From JBEKLJ01 sp050010255 (GTDB lineage Bacteria > Acidobacteriota > Terriglobia > Bryobacterales > Bryobacteraceae): a stretch of DNA of 5,907 nt. The DNA lies in assembly GCA_050010255.1 (NCBI GenBank), contig JBEKLJ010000209.1:1-5907 (forward strand), read 5' to 3'. Below are positions 1 through 5,907 of this stretch, in pieces; positions within the stretch are counted from its first letter, which is position 1, and each line of letters opens with the position of its first letter. The translations under genes were made by a program, and so were the position numbers. The notes beneath the pieces were generated by a model, which was given only the letters and a program-made list of their open reading frames with translations, was not told where the DNA came from and searched no databases.

Positions 1-1505
1 CTGGCCGCCGCGGCGTTGGTGTCGTAGCCGCAGCTTCCGGTGCCGGCGATGGTGGTCATACTCCCGTAATTCAACTTGCGAATGACGCAGTTGTTTGTGT
101 CGGAGATGTAATAGTCCATTCTGAAATCGTCGTAGACAATGCCTTGCGGGTTGTTGAGCATGCAGTTGGTGGGCACGCTGCAGGCGCTATAGCCCTTGGC
201 GTTCATGCCCACGCCGACGATCGTCTGGATATTGCCCCAACGGTCTATCTCCCGGACCCGGCCCGTCTCCTCTTCGGTGAGTAGCAGACCATCGTACCAC
301 CACCGCCCGAAATCAGGGTTCATCGAAGCCAGCCCTCCGGGCCAGTTCAGGAACGCCGATGTGGCGGGACCATCCGGACCCAGCGAGCCGGCGTACAGGC
401 TCAGCATCGCCGGATTGCCGGGCACCACCTTGGCGATGGCGTTCGCGGCCCAGTCGGCGATGTAGAGGACACCCGTCGACTTGTCGACGGCGACCCCCTC
501 GGGGATGCCGAACGGTGCCTGCAAGGCTGGCGCGCTCGCCGAGAAGCCGTATGCGCCGCTGCCGGCGTACGTGTTGATCTGCTGTGTGGCCCGATCCACG
601 CGGCGCACGCGCCGGCTATAACCATCGGCCAGGTACAGATTGTCGCTGGCGTCGAAGGTGATCGCGCGAATGTTACCGCTCACCTGGGCCGCGGTCGCCG
701 GGCCCCCGTCGCCGCCAAACCCGCAAGCGAATGGCACCCCGGCATAAGTGCCGATCACCCCGGTGCTTGCGCTGACACGCCGGATGGTGCAGTGGCCCGT
801 GTCGTCGATGTAAAGATCGCCCCCGCTGTCGATCGCCACCCCGCGCGGATTCGATAAACTCGCCGCTGTGGCCTGGCCACTATCGCCGTACGGCGGATGC
901 GTGCTCGGGTCCGCGCCGGCCGCCGTCGTGATGTTTTGCGCCGCCGAGTCTACCCGCCGCACGCGCTGGTTGCCGTAGTCGGCAATATACAGGTTACCGT
1001 AGGAATCGAGCGTGATGCCCCGCGGCCCATTCAACATCGCGCTGGTGGCCGGCCCGTGATCTCCGCTGAAGCCGCACGCCCCCGTGCCCGCGTAAATGCT
1101 GATGTTCTGCGTGGCGTGATCGACTTTATGGACCACGCACTCTTCGAGGTCGGAGATGAAGACATCCCCCGCGGAGTTCACGGCGACATATCTGGCGCCC
1201 AGGATGGCCGCCTTGGTGGCCAGGCCGCCGTTGCCGGAATTCGCCTGAATGCCGTTGCCGGCAATGGTGTGGACGATTGAGGTTCCGGCGTCGATCCGCT
1301 TGACTTTAAACTGATTCACGATTCCGACGTAAAGATTGCCCGCCGCATCGGCCGCCAGTCCCTGCGGCGAACTCAGGAACGTGGCTGTCGCGGCAACTCC
1401 ATCCGGCGCCGGCCCCACCCCCGCGTACGTCACGACACGGTAGCGGGGCTGAGCGGTGACAACGCAGACGATCGCGAGCAAAGCACCAACGAGCCGACCA
1501 ACCAT
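1..1505 (-). CDS. Secreted NHL-repeat beta-propeller protein, 3'-truncated by the window edge
   Basis: The frame is open for 501 codons from the ATG at 1505 to the window edge, so the C-terminus is missing. Residues 1-18 form a Sec signal peptide: a basic start (MVGR), a hydrophobic core (LVGALLAIVCV) and a likely cleavage site VTA|Q. The mature part is a tandem series of NHL units. A glycine turn of the YAG/IAG type recurs near residues 28, 82, 139, 197, 256, 314, 372, 431 and 487, a period of 55-60 residues. Each turn is followed by a GFxGDxGPAT-like segment, PxG(I/V)xxD and a strand such as NLYIADYGNQRVRRVD (171-186). Eight units are visible and a ninth begins. NHL propellers bind proteins, ligands or carbohydrates and are usually not enzymes, although some act as lyases; the ligand here is unknown. 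Such acidobacterial proteins often end in Ig-like or 'Solibacter C-terminal' domains, which cannot be checked here. The start at 1505 is favoured by GGAAGG nine bases upstream. Confidence 0.9.
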   Translation of the reverse strand, partial: MVGRLVGALLAIVCVVTAQPRYRVVTYAGVGPAPDGVAATATFLSSPQGLAADAAGNLYVGIVNQFKVKRIDAGTSIVHTIAGNGIQANSGNGGLATKAAILGARYVAVNSAGDVFISDLEECVVHKVDHATQNISIYAGTGACGFSGDHGPATSAMLNGPRGITLDSYGNLYIADYGNQRVRRVDSAAQNITTAAGADPSTHPPYGDSGQATAASLSNPRGVAIDSGGDLYIDDTGHCTIRRVSASTGVIGTYAGVPFACGFGGDGGPATAAQVSGNIRAITFDASDNLYLADGYSRRVRRVDRATQQINTYAGSGAYGFSASAPALQAPFGIPEGVAVDKSTGVLYIADWAANAIAKVVPGNPAMLSLYAGSLGPDGPATSAFLNWPGGLASMNPDFGRWWYDGLLLTEEETGRVREIDRWGNIQTIVGVGMNAKGYSACSVPTNCMLNNPQGIVYDDFRMDYYISDTNNCVIRKLNYGSMTTIAGTGSCGYDTNAAAA

Positions 1506-1514
1506 TGTGCACAT

Positions 1515-1520
1515 CCTTCC
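1515..1520 (-). promoter_or_regulatory. Ribosome binding site of the NHL-repeat gene
   Basis: GGAAGG on the minus strand lies nine bases before the ATG at 1505. A second in-frame ATG at 1514 directly abuts this motif, leaving no room for ribosome positioning. The downstream ATG is therefore preferred; it also gives a clean signal-peptide N-terminus. Confidence 0.55.
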
Positions 1521-1647
1521 CCATCGTCAAATCGATGGCGCGTGCATCTCCCATGCTTGAGAGAACGCTTTGGATTTAGACCGGGATTTCCATTTTCGAG
1601 TTTCGGGTCCAGTTCATTGTACACCTGGCCGCCATCCTTTGATCCTG

Positions 1648-1986
1648 CTACTCTTTTCTCATGCAAGATGAGCCTGAACCGAGGCCCGACTTGTGCACGG
1701 CGATCCACTCCTCGAGAACATGCCAGTCCGGATGCCCGCGATTGGAACGGTCCGAGTCCAGAAAGCCGGGGCAGCGATGGTCCAAGGCGGACCGGATGTT
1801 TTCAGGGATGTCCTCTGTCGTCTCGGTGATGGCCCGCACCCACAAAACGAAGGTATGCCACTCGACGTACGCCTCGGCGGACTGGTGGAGCCGGCTCCAG
1901 GGTATGAGTAGCGCCTCTCGGAGCGCCTCCTGATCGGCATCGCCACGGAAGTGCGCCACCGCCCCATCGAGGTTTCTTCTTGCCAT
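1648..1986 (-). CDS. Small hypothetical protein, 112 residues
   Basis: I do not recognise this family. From the ATG at 1986 the protein begins MARRNLDGAVAHF and is predicted to be soluble and mostly helical, with no signal peptide or membrane segment. An acidic/aliphatic helix (about residues 16-27) is followed by a tryptophan-rich region, AYVEWHTFVLWVRAITE (about 36-52). Next comes a conserved-looking core with RCPGFLDSD and later DWHVLEEWI, then a short polar tail. The frame stays open to a further upstream ATG at 2133, but that extra 49-residue stretch is low-complexity, rich in Ser/Pro/Gly and has poorly biased third codon positions. The part after 1986 has G/C-ending codons typical of the real genes here. 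GGGGAG ends ten bases before the 1986 ATG. The gene points the same way as the NHL gene, 142 bp upstream of it, so cotranscription is possible but unproven. It could be a lineage-specific orphan; function is unknown. Confidence 0.55.
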   Translation of the reverse strand: MARRNLDGAVAHFRGDADQEALREALLIPWSRLHQSAEAYVEWHTFVLWVRAITETTEDIPENIRSALDHRCPGFLDSDRSNRGHPDWHVLEEWIAVHKSGLGSGSSCMRKE

Positions 1987-2381
1987 CGAGAACCCGCTCC
2001 CCGTGGGAGGCATTGAGGACCCCGTCAAAACTTCTTCACTGGAGCAACTCTGGAGGGACCCTGGACGACAAGGACCCGAAAAAGAGTGAGTTGAGGCAAG
2101 TGGCGGCGACGCTGCAGCCGTAAACGCCCTCATCGGACGCGGTGGCCGACACTAACGCCATTTGCCCCGCTACCCGCCCCGATGGCAAGCCCGACCTCCA
2201 GGTGCATACCCAGAGGGTCTGCCTGGGAGACCGCCTCCAACTCCGGCCTCTTTTCAGAGGGTTGCCGGCGCACCGGAGGCGCGCCGCCGGCTGCTGTAGA
2301 TGATTTTGCGTGCGAGGAACCCACAGGGCTCAACAAGTGGATATGCTGAGTTGTTGAATCTAAAGGGCTTCCTCTGGGTCA

Positions 2382-2402
2382 ACCCTCTGGTCCCGAACCG
2401 GG
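2382..2402 (-). other. Short match to the tRNA-Pro anticodon arm
   Basis: These 21 bases match the anticodon arm region of the tRNA-Pro gene in the same window (5588-5608) at 18 positions. This includes an uninterrupted 13-base identity, CTGGTCCCGAACC, in the same orientation. It covers the whole anticodon loop, but two of the five stem pairs are broken and no D arm, T arm or acceptor stem flanks it, so it is not a functional tRNA. It may be a decayed tRNA fragment, an old integration scar or chance. Confidence 0.3.
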
Positions 2403-2448
2403 AAGACCCCGAAATCGACCGGCCGGATCTTCCGAGCGATGTAATATC

Positions 2449-2478
2449 GTGACCTTCTGCACGTCTTGTTCGTATATG
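2449..2478 (+). promoter_or_regulatory. Candidate promoter of the padR-permease operon
   Basis: A -35-like GTGACC (2449-2454, four of six matches to TTGACA) is followed after 17 or 18 bases by GTATAT (2472-2477) or TATATG (2473-2478) as a -10 element. Transcription would then begin near 2484, leaving a leader of about 15 bases before the ATG at 2499. This is an AT-richer island in GC-rich DNA, as expected for a sigma-70-type promoter. An alternative -10, TAATAT at 2442-2447, lacks an obvious -35 partner. Confidence 0.4.
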
Positions 2479-2488
2479 TAGAAGGACA
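2450..2488 (+). promoter_or_regulatory. Candidate PadR operator (imperfect inverted repeat)
   Basis: The arms TGACCTTCTGCA (2450-2461) and TGTAGAAGGACA (2477-2488) are inverted copies agreeing at 10 of 12 positions, separated by 15 bases. The repeat covers the candidate -35 and -10 elements and sits immediately before padR. Many PadR regulators repress their own gene by binding dyad sites over the promoter, so autoregulation is the natural reading. The right arm also contains GAAGGA, so in a longer transcript the two arms could pair and mask the ribosome binding region. Confidence 0.4.
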
Positions 2489-2491
2489 AGG
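2488..2491 (+). promoter_or_regulatory. Ribosome binding site deciding the padR start
   Basis: AAGG lies seven bases before the ATG at 2499, with an additional GAAGGA at 2481-2486. This supports 2499 over the upstream in-frame ATG at 2466, which would place the start codon inside the candidate promoter and add eleven residues with no family counterpart. Confidence 0.5.
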
Positions 2492-2498
2492 TATTCGC

Positions 2499-2846
2499 AT
2501 GAAACCGCCCAGATCTGATCTGCCCCAAGGCACTCTCGACATGCTCATTCTCCAGGTCGTGGCCCTCGGCCCCAACCACGGCTACGCGATTGCACAGCGC
2601 ATTCAGCAGATTTCCCGTGATGTGCTGCAGGTGCAGCAGGGCTCGCTCTACCCCGCACTGCACCGCATGGAAAACCGCGGCCTGCTGGCGGCCGAGTGGA
2701 AGGAATCGGAAACCGGCCGCGACGCCAAGTTCTATCGCCTGACGGCCAAGGGACGGGCCCAGCTCAAGGCCGAGACCGCGAACTGGTCGCGCCTTTCGGA
2801 AGCGATCGGGCTGATCATGCAAGCTGCGGAAGGAGAGGCGCCATGA
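2499..2846 (+). CDS. PadR-family transcriptional regulator (acidobacterial ADOP-associated type)
   Basis: A cytoplasmic DNA-binding protein of 115 residues, the usual length of the short PadR subfamily. The winged helix-turn-helix is clear: GTLDMLILQVVALGPNHGYAIAQRI (residues 11-35) gives helices 1-2, QQGSLYPALHRMENRGLL (47-64) is the recognition helix with the hallmark SLYPAL motif, and AEWKESETGRDAKFYRLT (65-82) is the wing. The C-terminal helix (about 84-110) would form the dimer interface. PadR proteins are mostly repressors released by small ligands, often aromatic or antimicrobial compounds. This subgroup (compare TIGRFAM padR_acidobact) is typically encoded just upstream of orphan permeases, as here. 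Its stop codon overlaps the permease start (ATGA at 2843-2846), indicating translational coupling. It probably represses its own operon through the dyad at 2450-2488. The effector cannot be inferred. Confidence 0.93.
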   Translation: MKPPRSDLPQGTLDMLILQVVALGPNHGYAIAQRIQQISRDVLQVQQGSLYPALHRMENRGLLAAEWKESETGRDAKFYRLTAKGRAQLKAETANWSRLSEAIGLIMQAAEGEAP

Positions 2847-5497
2847 ACTGGTGGCAACGGCTTGGCAAGAGCGGTGAACTGGAAAAACAACTGGACGCGG
2901 AGCTTCGGTATCACTTTGAGCGCCAGGTGGAGGACAACATTCGCGCGGGCATGCCGGAGGAGGAGGCGCGCCGCCGCGTCCGGCTCACGTTCGGCGGGGT
3001 CGACCAGGTGAAGGAAGACTGCCGCGATGCTCGCGGCACCATGTGGGTCGAGGCGACGATGCAGGACATTCAATTCGCATGGCGCACCTTGTGGAAGAGC
3101 CCCGGATTCGCGCTTGCCGCGATTTGCACGCTGGCGCTCGGCATCGGAGCCAACACAGCGATCTTCAGCGTGGTGTATGCGGTGCTTCTGAAGCCGCTGC
3201 CTTACGCGAACCCCGACCAACTGGTCTCGGTTGCAGGGGTCGTTCCGCAGATGCGCGCGAGGTTTCCCAGCATTCCGATGCGCGCGCGCGACTTCGACGC
3301 GTACCGCCGGTCGAACTCGGTGTTCTCCGGAATATCGGCGCTGCGTTCGCAGGATTTCAATCTCACTGGCGTGGGTGAGCCGGAGAGGCTGTACGGGGCA
3401 CGCGTTTCGGCGAACTTCTTTTCGATGCTGGGCGTCCAGCCCGAGCGCGGCCGGACGTTCTTCCCCGAGGAGGACGAGCCGGGCCGCGACCACGTGGCCG
3501 TGATCAGCCACGATCTCTGGGCGAGGCGGTTCGGCGCGGACCCCGGTGTGTTGAACCGCACGGTGTCGCTCGACGGGCAGAGCTACGTCGTCATCGGCAT
3601 CATGCCCGAGGGGTTCCTGTTCCCCACTGGAAAGCAACTCCACCCAATGGTCCTGTTCGGACCGCGCGTGGACGTCTGGAAGCCGATGGCTTTCAGCGCC
3701 GGTGAACTTCAACAACAGGGCAACTGGGCTTACGGCTGCATGGCGCGCTTGAAGCCGGGCGCCAGTCTCGCTCAGGCGCACGAGAATCTGAACGCGATTG
3801 CGGCAACCGTTCCATTCCCCGACGGCCGCATGACGGCGCAGACCGAGATCGTTCCTTTGAGCGAGGTGTTCTCCGGCAATGTGCGCCAGGGGCTGCTGGT
3901 GCTGCTGGGGGCGGTGGCGCTGCTGCTGCTGATCGCGTGCGTGAACCTTGCTAATCTGCTCCTGGCGCGGATGAGCGCGCGGAGCCGTGAGTTTGCCACG
4001 CGCGCAGCGCTGGGTGCATCGCGTTGGCGGCTGGTCCGGCAGCTCCTCACGGAGACGTCGCTGATCGCTTCGCTCGGCGCTGTCCTGGGCCTGCTCATCG
4101 CGTACTGGGGGAGTCGCCTGCTGGTTTGGCTCGGGCCGGCCGATTCGCCGGCCGCGCGATCCTCCCAGCTCAGTGGCCCGGTCTTGCTGTTCACTGTGAT
4201 CGTCGCGCTGGCTACGGGCATCGCATTCGGCCTGGCGCCGGCGTTCGAGGCGGCGCGGGGCGGCTTGTACGAGAATCTCGCTTCCAGAGGCGCGGCTTCG
4301 GGACGGCGGGCCGGCCGCGTGCGGCGGGTGCTGGTCGTCGTTGAAGTCGCGCTTTCCACCGCGCTTCTGGCCGGGGCGGGTCTGCTGCTCCACAGCTTCG
4401 TGAACGTCATGAATGTGAACAAGGGATTCGCCGTTGAGAGGATTCTTGCCGCCGACCTATCCTTGTCGGGAAAGCAGTACTCGAGGGAGCGGGGGATCGC
4501 ATTCTACCAGGAACTCACCGGCCGAGTGCGCACGCTGCCCGGCGTGATCTCCGCCGGGATCGTCACCGCTCCTCCGCTAGGCGGAAAGGCTCGCCGCGGC
4601 GAGAGCGGGCCCGTCTATTTTGAGACCGACACAGACCCCGCGCGGACGGTCGATCGGCCGTTCGGCACCTTTCAGAGTGTCACGAAAGGGTATTTCGCCA
4701 CGCTGGGAATCCCCCTGCGGGCCGGGCGCCTGCTCGAGGACCAGGAACCTGCTCCTGCCACCGTCATCAGCGCCGGCCTGGCGCGCAAGCTGTGGCCGGG
4801 GGAATCGCTCGAAAGCATCGTCGGGCGGCGCATCAAGCTGAACCACCCGGCTGCAGATCCCGTGGCCATTGTCGGCATCACCGGCGACGTCCGTGCCGAT
4901 ACCCTGGAGAGCGACCCGTTTCCGGCGGCGTATCGGCCCGTGTCGCAGGCGCCGTTCGGCGACGTGACGCTCGTGGTTCGCACCGCGCGGGAACCGGAAG
5001 CGCTGGCCTCGGCCGTCCGCAGCGAAGTCTGGAAACTCGACAGGAATCTTCCCGTCGCCTCCATGCAGACGATGCGCGAGATCGTCTCCGCCTCCACGGC
5101 CCCGCGGCGCTTCCAGATGATGCTGATTGTCGCGTTCGCCGTGTTGTCTTTGGCTCTCGCTGTCGTGGGCATCTACGGAGTCACCAGTTACTCGGTGGCG
5201 CGCCAGACTCAGGAGATCGGTCTGCGCATGGCGCTAGGCGCACAGCAGAGCGATGTCCTGGGCTCCGTGTTGGCGCAGGGGCTGACACCGGTGGCAGTGG
5301 GCCTGGTGCTCGGATTAGCAGCCGCCGCGATCGGCGCCGCATCGATCCGCGCCCTTTTGTTCGGCATCGAACCGCTCGACCCCGTCTCGCTCGGCGGAGT
5401 ATCGCTCGTTCTGCTCTTGGCTGCGACGCTGGCGTGCTATCTGCCCGCCCGCCGGGCGTCCTCAATCGCTCCGGTCATCGCGCTGCGGTTTGAGTGA
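2843..5497 (+). CDS. ADOP-type ABC transporter permease (MacB/FtsX family, no ATPase)
   Basis: An inner-membrane protein of 884 residues from the ATG at 2843, preceded by AGGAG (2831-2835) with a seven-base gap. Residues 1-75 form the soluble N-terminal prefix (WWQRL...ELEKQLDAELRYHFE...GMPEEEARRRVRLTFGG) typical of acidobacterial duplicated orphan permeases. One membrane helix (about 88-116) leads into a MacB-like periplasmic domain (about 120-340). An FtsX block of three helices (about 350-374, 403-428, 446-466) carries REFATRAALGASRWRLVRQLL. A fifth helix (about 496-518) leads to a second periplasmic domain (about 525-750), then a final FtsX block (about 758-784, 812-838, 848-868) with EIGLRMALGAQQSDVL and the terminal PARRASSIAPVIALRFE. 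Eight helices in a duplicated 1+3 pattern is the family norm, and the gene appears intact. No Walker motif is present, so any ATPase partner lies elsewhere. Export of toxic molecules, lipids or peptides is plausible; the substrate is unknown. The frame stays open upstream to 2696, but that part lies over padR and is a shadow. Confidence 0.94.
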   Translation: MNWWQRLGKSGELEKQLDAELRYHFERQVEDNIRAGMPEEEARRRVRLTFGGVDQVKEDCRDARGTMWVEATMQDIQFAWRTLWKSPGFALAAICTLALGIGANTAIFSVVYAVLLKPLPYANPDQLVSVAGVVPQMRARFPSIPMRARDFDAYRRSNSVFSGISALRSQDFNLTGVGEPERLYGARVSANFFSMLGVQPERGRTFFPEEDEPGRDHVAVISHDLWARRFGADPGVLNRTVSLDGQSYVVIGIMPEGFLFPTGKQLHPMVLFGPRVDVWKPMAFSAGELQQQGNWAYGCMARLKPGASLAQAHENLNAIAATVPFPDGRMTAQTEIVPLSEVFSGNVRQGLLVLLGAVALLLLIACVNLANLLLARMSARSREFATRAALGASRWRLVRQLLTETSLIASLGAVLGLLIAYWGSRLLVWLGPADSPAARSSQLSGPVLLFTVIVALATGIAFGLAPAFEAARGGLYENLASRGAASGRRAGRVRRVLVVVEVALSTALLAGAGLLLHSFVNVMNVNKGFAVERILAADLSLSGKQYSRERGIAFYQELTGRVRTLPGVISAGIVTAPPLGGKARRGESGPVYFETDTDPARTVDRPFGTFQSVTKGYFATLGIPLRAGRLLEDQEPAPATVISAGLARKLWPGESLESIVGRRIKLNHPAADPVAIVGITGDVRADTLESDPFPAAYRPVSQAPFGDVTLVVRTAREPEALASAVRSEVWKLDRNLPVASMQTMREIVSASTAPRRFQMMLIVAFAVLSLALAVVGIYGVTSYSVARQTQEIGLRMALGAQQSDVLGSVLAQGLTPVAVGLVLGLAAAAIGAASIRALLFGIEPLDPVSLGGVSLVLLLAATLACYLPARRASSIAPVIALRFE

Positions 5498-5510
5498 GTG
5501 TGATTGCGGC

Positions 5511-5528
5511 GCGGCTGCGGCCAGCCGC
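5511..5528. terminator. GC-rich hairpin in the convergent gap, possible bidirectional terminator
   Basis: GCGGCTG (5511-5517) and CAGCCGC (5522-5528) form a perfect 7-bp stem with a four-base loop. It starts 13 bases after the permease stop and lies 30 bases beyond the encoded CCA of the minus-strand tRNA, where a shared terminator for two convergent units would be expected. No T-rich tract follows on either strand, so it is not a canonical intrinsic terminator and may instead act as an RNA-stabilising or Rho-assisting structure. Confidence 0.35.
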
Positions 5529-5558
5529 TGTATCCAGTAATGATCTCAGTGATGTAGG

Positions 5559-5636
5559 TGGTCGGGGCGAGTGGATTCGAACCACCGACCTCCTGGTCCC
5601 GAACCAGGCGCTCTAGCCAGGCTGAGCCACGCCCCG
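5559..5636 (-). tRNA. tRNA-Pro, anticodon CGG
   Basis: The minus strand folds into a complete cloverleaf. The acceptor stem is CGGGGCG/CGCCCCG (5630-5636 with 5563-5569), the D arm GCTC/GAGC has a ten-base loop, and the anticodon stem is CCTGG/CCAGG with loop TTCGGGA. The variable loop is AGGTC, and the T arm is GGTGG/CCACT with loop TTCGAAT (one G-T pair). The discriminator base is A and the CCA end is encoded (5559-5561). The anticodon CGG (5599-5601) reads the proline codon CCG, common in this GC-rich DNA. The body is 75 bases without CCA. It lies 19 bp downstream of the small minus-strand protein gene, so it could be cotranscribed with it. Confidence 0.97.
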
Positions 5637-5655
5637 ACCCCTCCAGTGTAGCCCA

Positions 5656-5901
5656 TCAGTAGGGTGGCTTCAATACCACGAACTCGAAGCGGCGCGGGTC
5701 CAGGCCGCGGGCGGCGAGCTGCGTGATGCAGTCCTCGGCGGTCTCGCCGATGGCTTCGATGCGGCGCAGCGGCACGGTTTCGGGCGTGTAGAGCTCGAGC
5801 GCAACCGTCATGCCGGTAAGCTCGATCTGCTCGGCGAGCGAGAGGCGGTCGGGGCAGCGCCCGAGAATGCGGGCGGCAGGCACGCGCCGGGCAGGTAGCA
5901 T
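5656..5901 (-). CDS. Small hypothetical protein, about 81 residues, start uncertain
   Basis: I do not recognise the family. The visible frame begins with ATG at 5901 and runs to TGA at 5656-5658. It remains open to the window edge, and only six bases (CTCTCG) are visible before this ATG, with no ribosome binding motif, so the true start may lie further upstream. The protein looks like one compact alpha/beta domain: PDRLSLAEQIEL (about residues 18-28), a strand MTVALELYTPETVPLRRIEAIGE (about 31-53), a helix AEDCITQLAARGLD (about 55-68) and a terminal strand FEFVVLKPPY (72-81). It has no signal peptide or membrane helix. The ATG at residue 31 is a less likely start, because coding-like sequence precedes it. 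Third positions are strongly G/C, as in the other genes. The tRNA-Pro gene follows 19 bp downstream on the same strand. Confidence 0.55.
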   Translation of the reverse strand: MLPARRVPAARILGRCPDRLSLAEQIELTGMTVALELYTPETVPLRRIEAIGETAEDCITQLAARGLDPRRFEFVVLKPPY

Positions 5902-5907
5902 CGAGAG

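Larger units (their letters stand above)
1987..2498. other. Divergent intergenic region without a convincing gene
   Basis: This 512-bp stretch separates the minus-strand small protein from the plus-strand padR operon. Short open frames exist (for example minus 2130-2336 and plus 2179-2346), but they have no recognisable domain, composition like random translation and no good ribosome binding site. Visible items are a weak 7-bp inverted repeat (2330-2336 with 2351-2357, 14-base loop), a 7-bp direct repeat CCTCTGG at 2371-2377 and 2384-2390, a tRNA-Pro-like fragment at 2382-2402, and the candidate padR promoter and operator at 2449-2488. It presumably holds the promoters of both flanking units. 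Confidence 0.6.

Noticed and set aside
897..1280. A 127-residue plus-strand frame inside the NHL gene.
   Set aside because: It is the complement of a well-supported repeat protein and has an arginine/valine-rich random composition.
1616..1621. TACAAT on the minus strand as a -10 element for the NHL gene.
   Set aside because: No acceptable -35 sequence lies 16-18 bases upstream, and the element is over 100 bases from the start codon.
1987..2133. N-terminal extension of the small minus-strand protein to the ATG at 2133.
   Set aside because: The extra residues are low-complexity Ser/Pro/Gly and the codons lack the G/C third-position bias of the rest.
2130..2336. A 68-residue minus-strand frame overlapping the upstream ATG at 2133 by four bases.
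   Set aside because: There is no ribosome binding site, no recognisable motif, and its apparent coupling partner start is itself doubtful.
2330..2357. Inverted repeat TCAACAA/TTGTTGA with a 14-base loop, considered as a terminator.
   Set aside because: The stem is short and AT-rich, no T-tract follows, and no gene ends nearby.
2371..2390. Direct repeat CCTCTGG spaced six bases apart.
   Set aside because: Seven-base repeats are expected by chance at this length, and no further copies are arranged in phase.
2696..2842. Possible 49-residue N-terminal extension of the permease, starting inside padR.
   Set aside because: The extension is the out-of-frame reading of padR, lacks family similarity, and the ATG at 2843 has a good ribosome binding site and the ATGA coupling.
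2732..4393. A 553-codon open frame on the minus strand opposite the permease.
   Set aside because: It is antisense to a clear permease gene; the translation is rich in Arg, Gln, His and Pro with no domain, as expected for the complement of GC-biased codons.

Overview
The window looks like a chromosomal fragment of a GC-rich member of the Acidobacteriota, probably close to Candidatus Solibacter / Bryobacterales. The inference rests on gene families, not on a taxonomic marker: a small PadR-type regulator is translationally coupled to a large ABC-type permease with no ATPase, the arrangement described for 'acidobacterial duplicated orphan permeases' (ADOP). A large secreted NHL-repeat protein of a kind also common in that phylum lies nearby. 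All accepted genes prefer G or C at third codon positions.

Layout. Positions 1-1505 (minus) hold the first 501 codons of an exported NHL beta-propeller protein whose C-terminus lies outside the window. Positions 1648-1986 (minus) hold a small unrecognised protein of 112 residues, pointing the same way. Positions 1987-2498 are a 512-bp divergent intergenic region with no convincing gene. Its right end carries a candidate promoter and a 12-bp imperfect inverted repeat that fits an autoregulatory PadR operator, and it also holds a short stretch resembling the tRNA-Pro anticodon arm. Positions 2499-2846 (plus) encode the PadR regulator, which overlaps by an ATGA the 884-residue permease at 2843-5497. 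A GC-rich hairpin follows in the short convergent gap. A minus-strand tRNA-Pro(CGG) with encoded CCA lies at 5559-5636, and a small unrecognised minus-strand protein (5656-5901, possibly continuing past the window edge) lies just upstream of it.

How the parts relate. The PadR/permease pair is one operon: the regulator probably binds its own promoter and so sets the level of the permease, and PadR proteins usually respond to small toxic or aromatic ligands. The permease has the MacB/FtsX architecture (periplasmic domain plus FtsX helices, twice) and would need an ATPase encoded elsewhere. The NHL protein and the 112-residue protein have no visible functional link to this operon. No CRISPR array, insertion sequence, phage gene or clearly new multi-gene system is visible. 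The least explained items are the paired cysteines in the NHL propeller, the operator-like repeat, the tRNA-like fragment and the two unrecognised small proteins.
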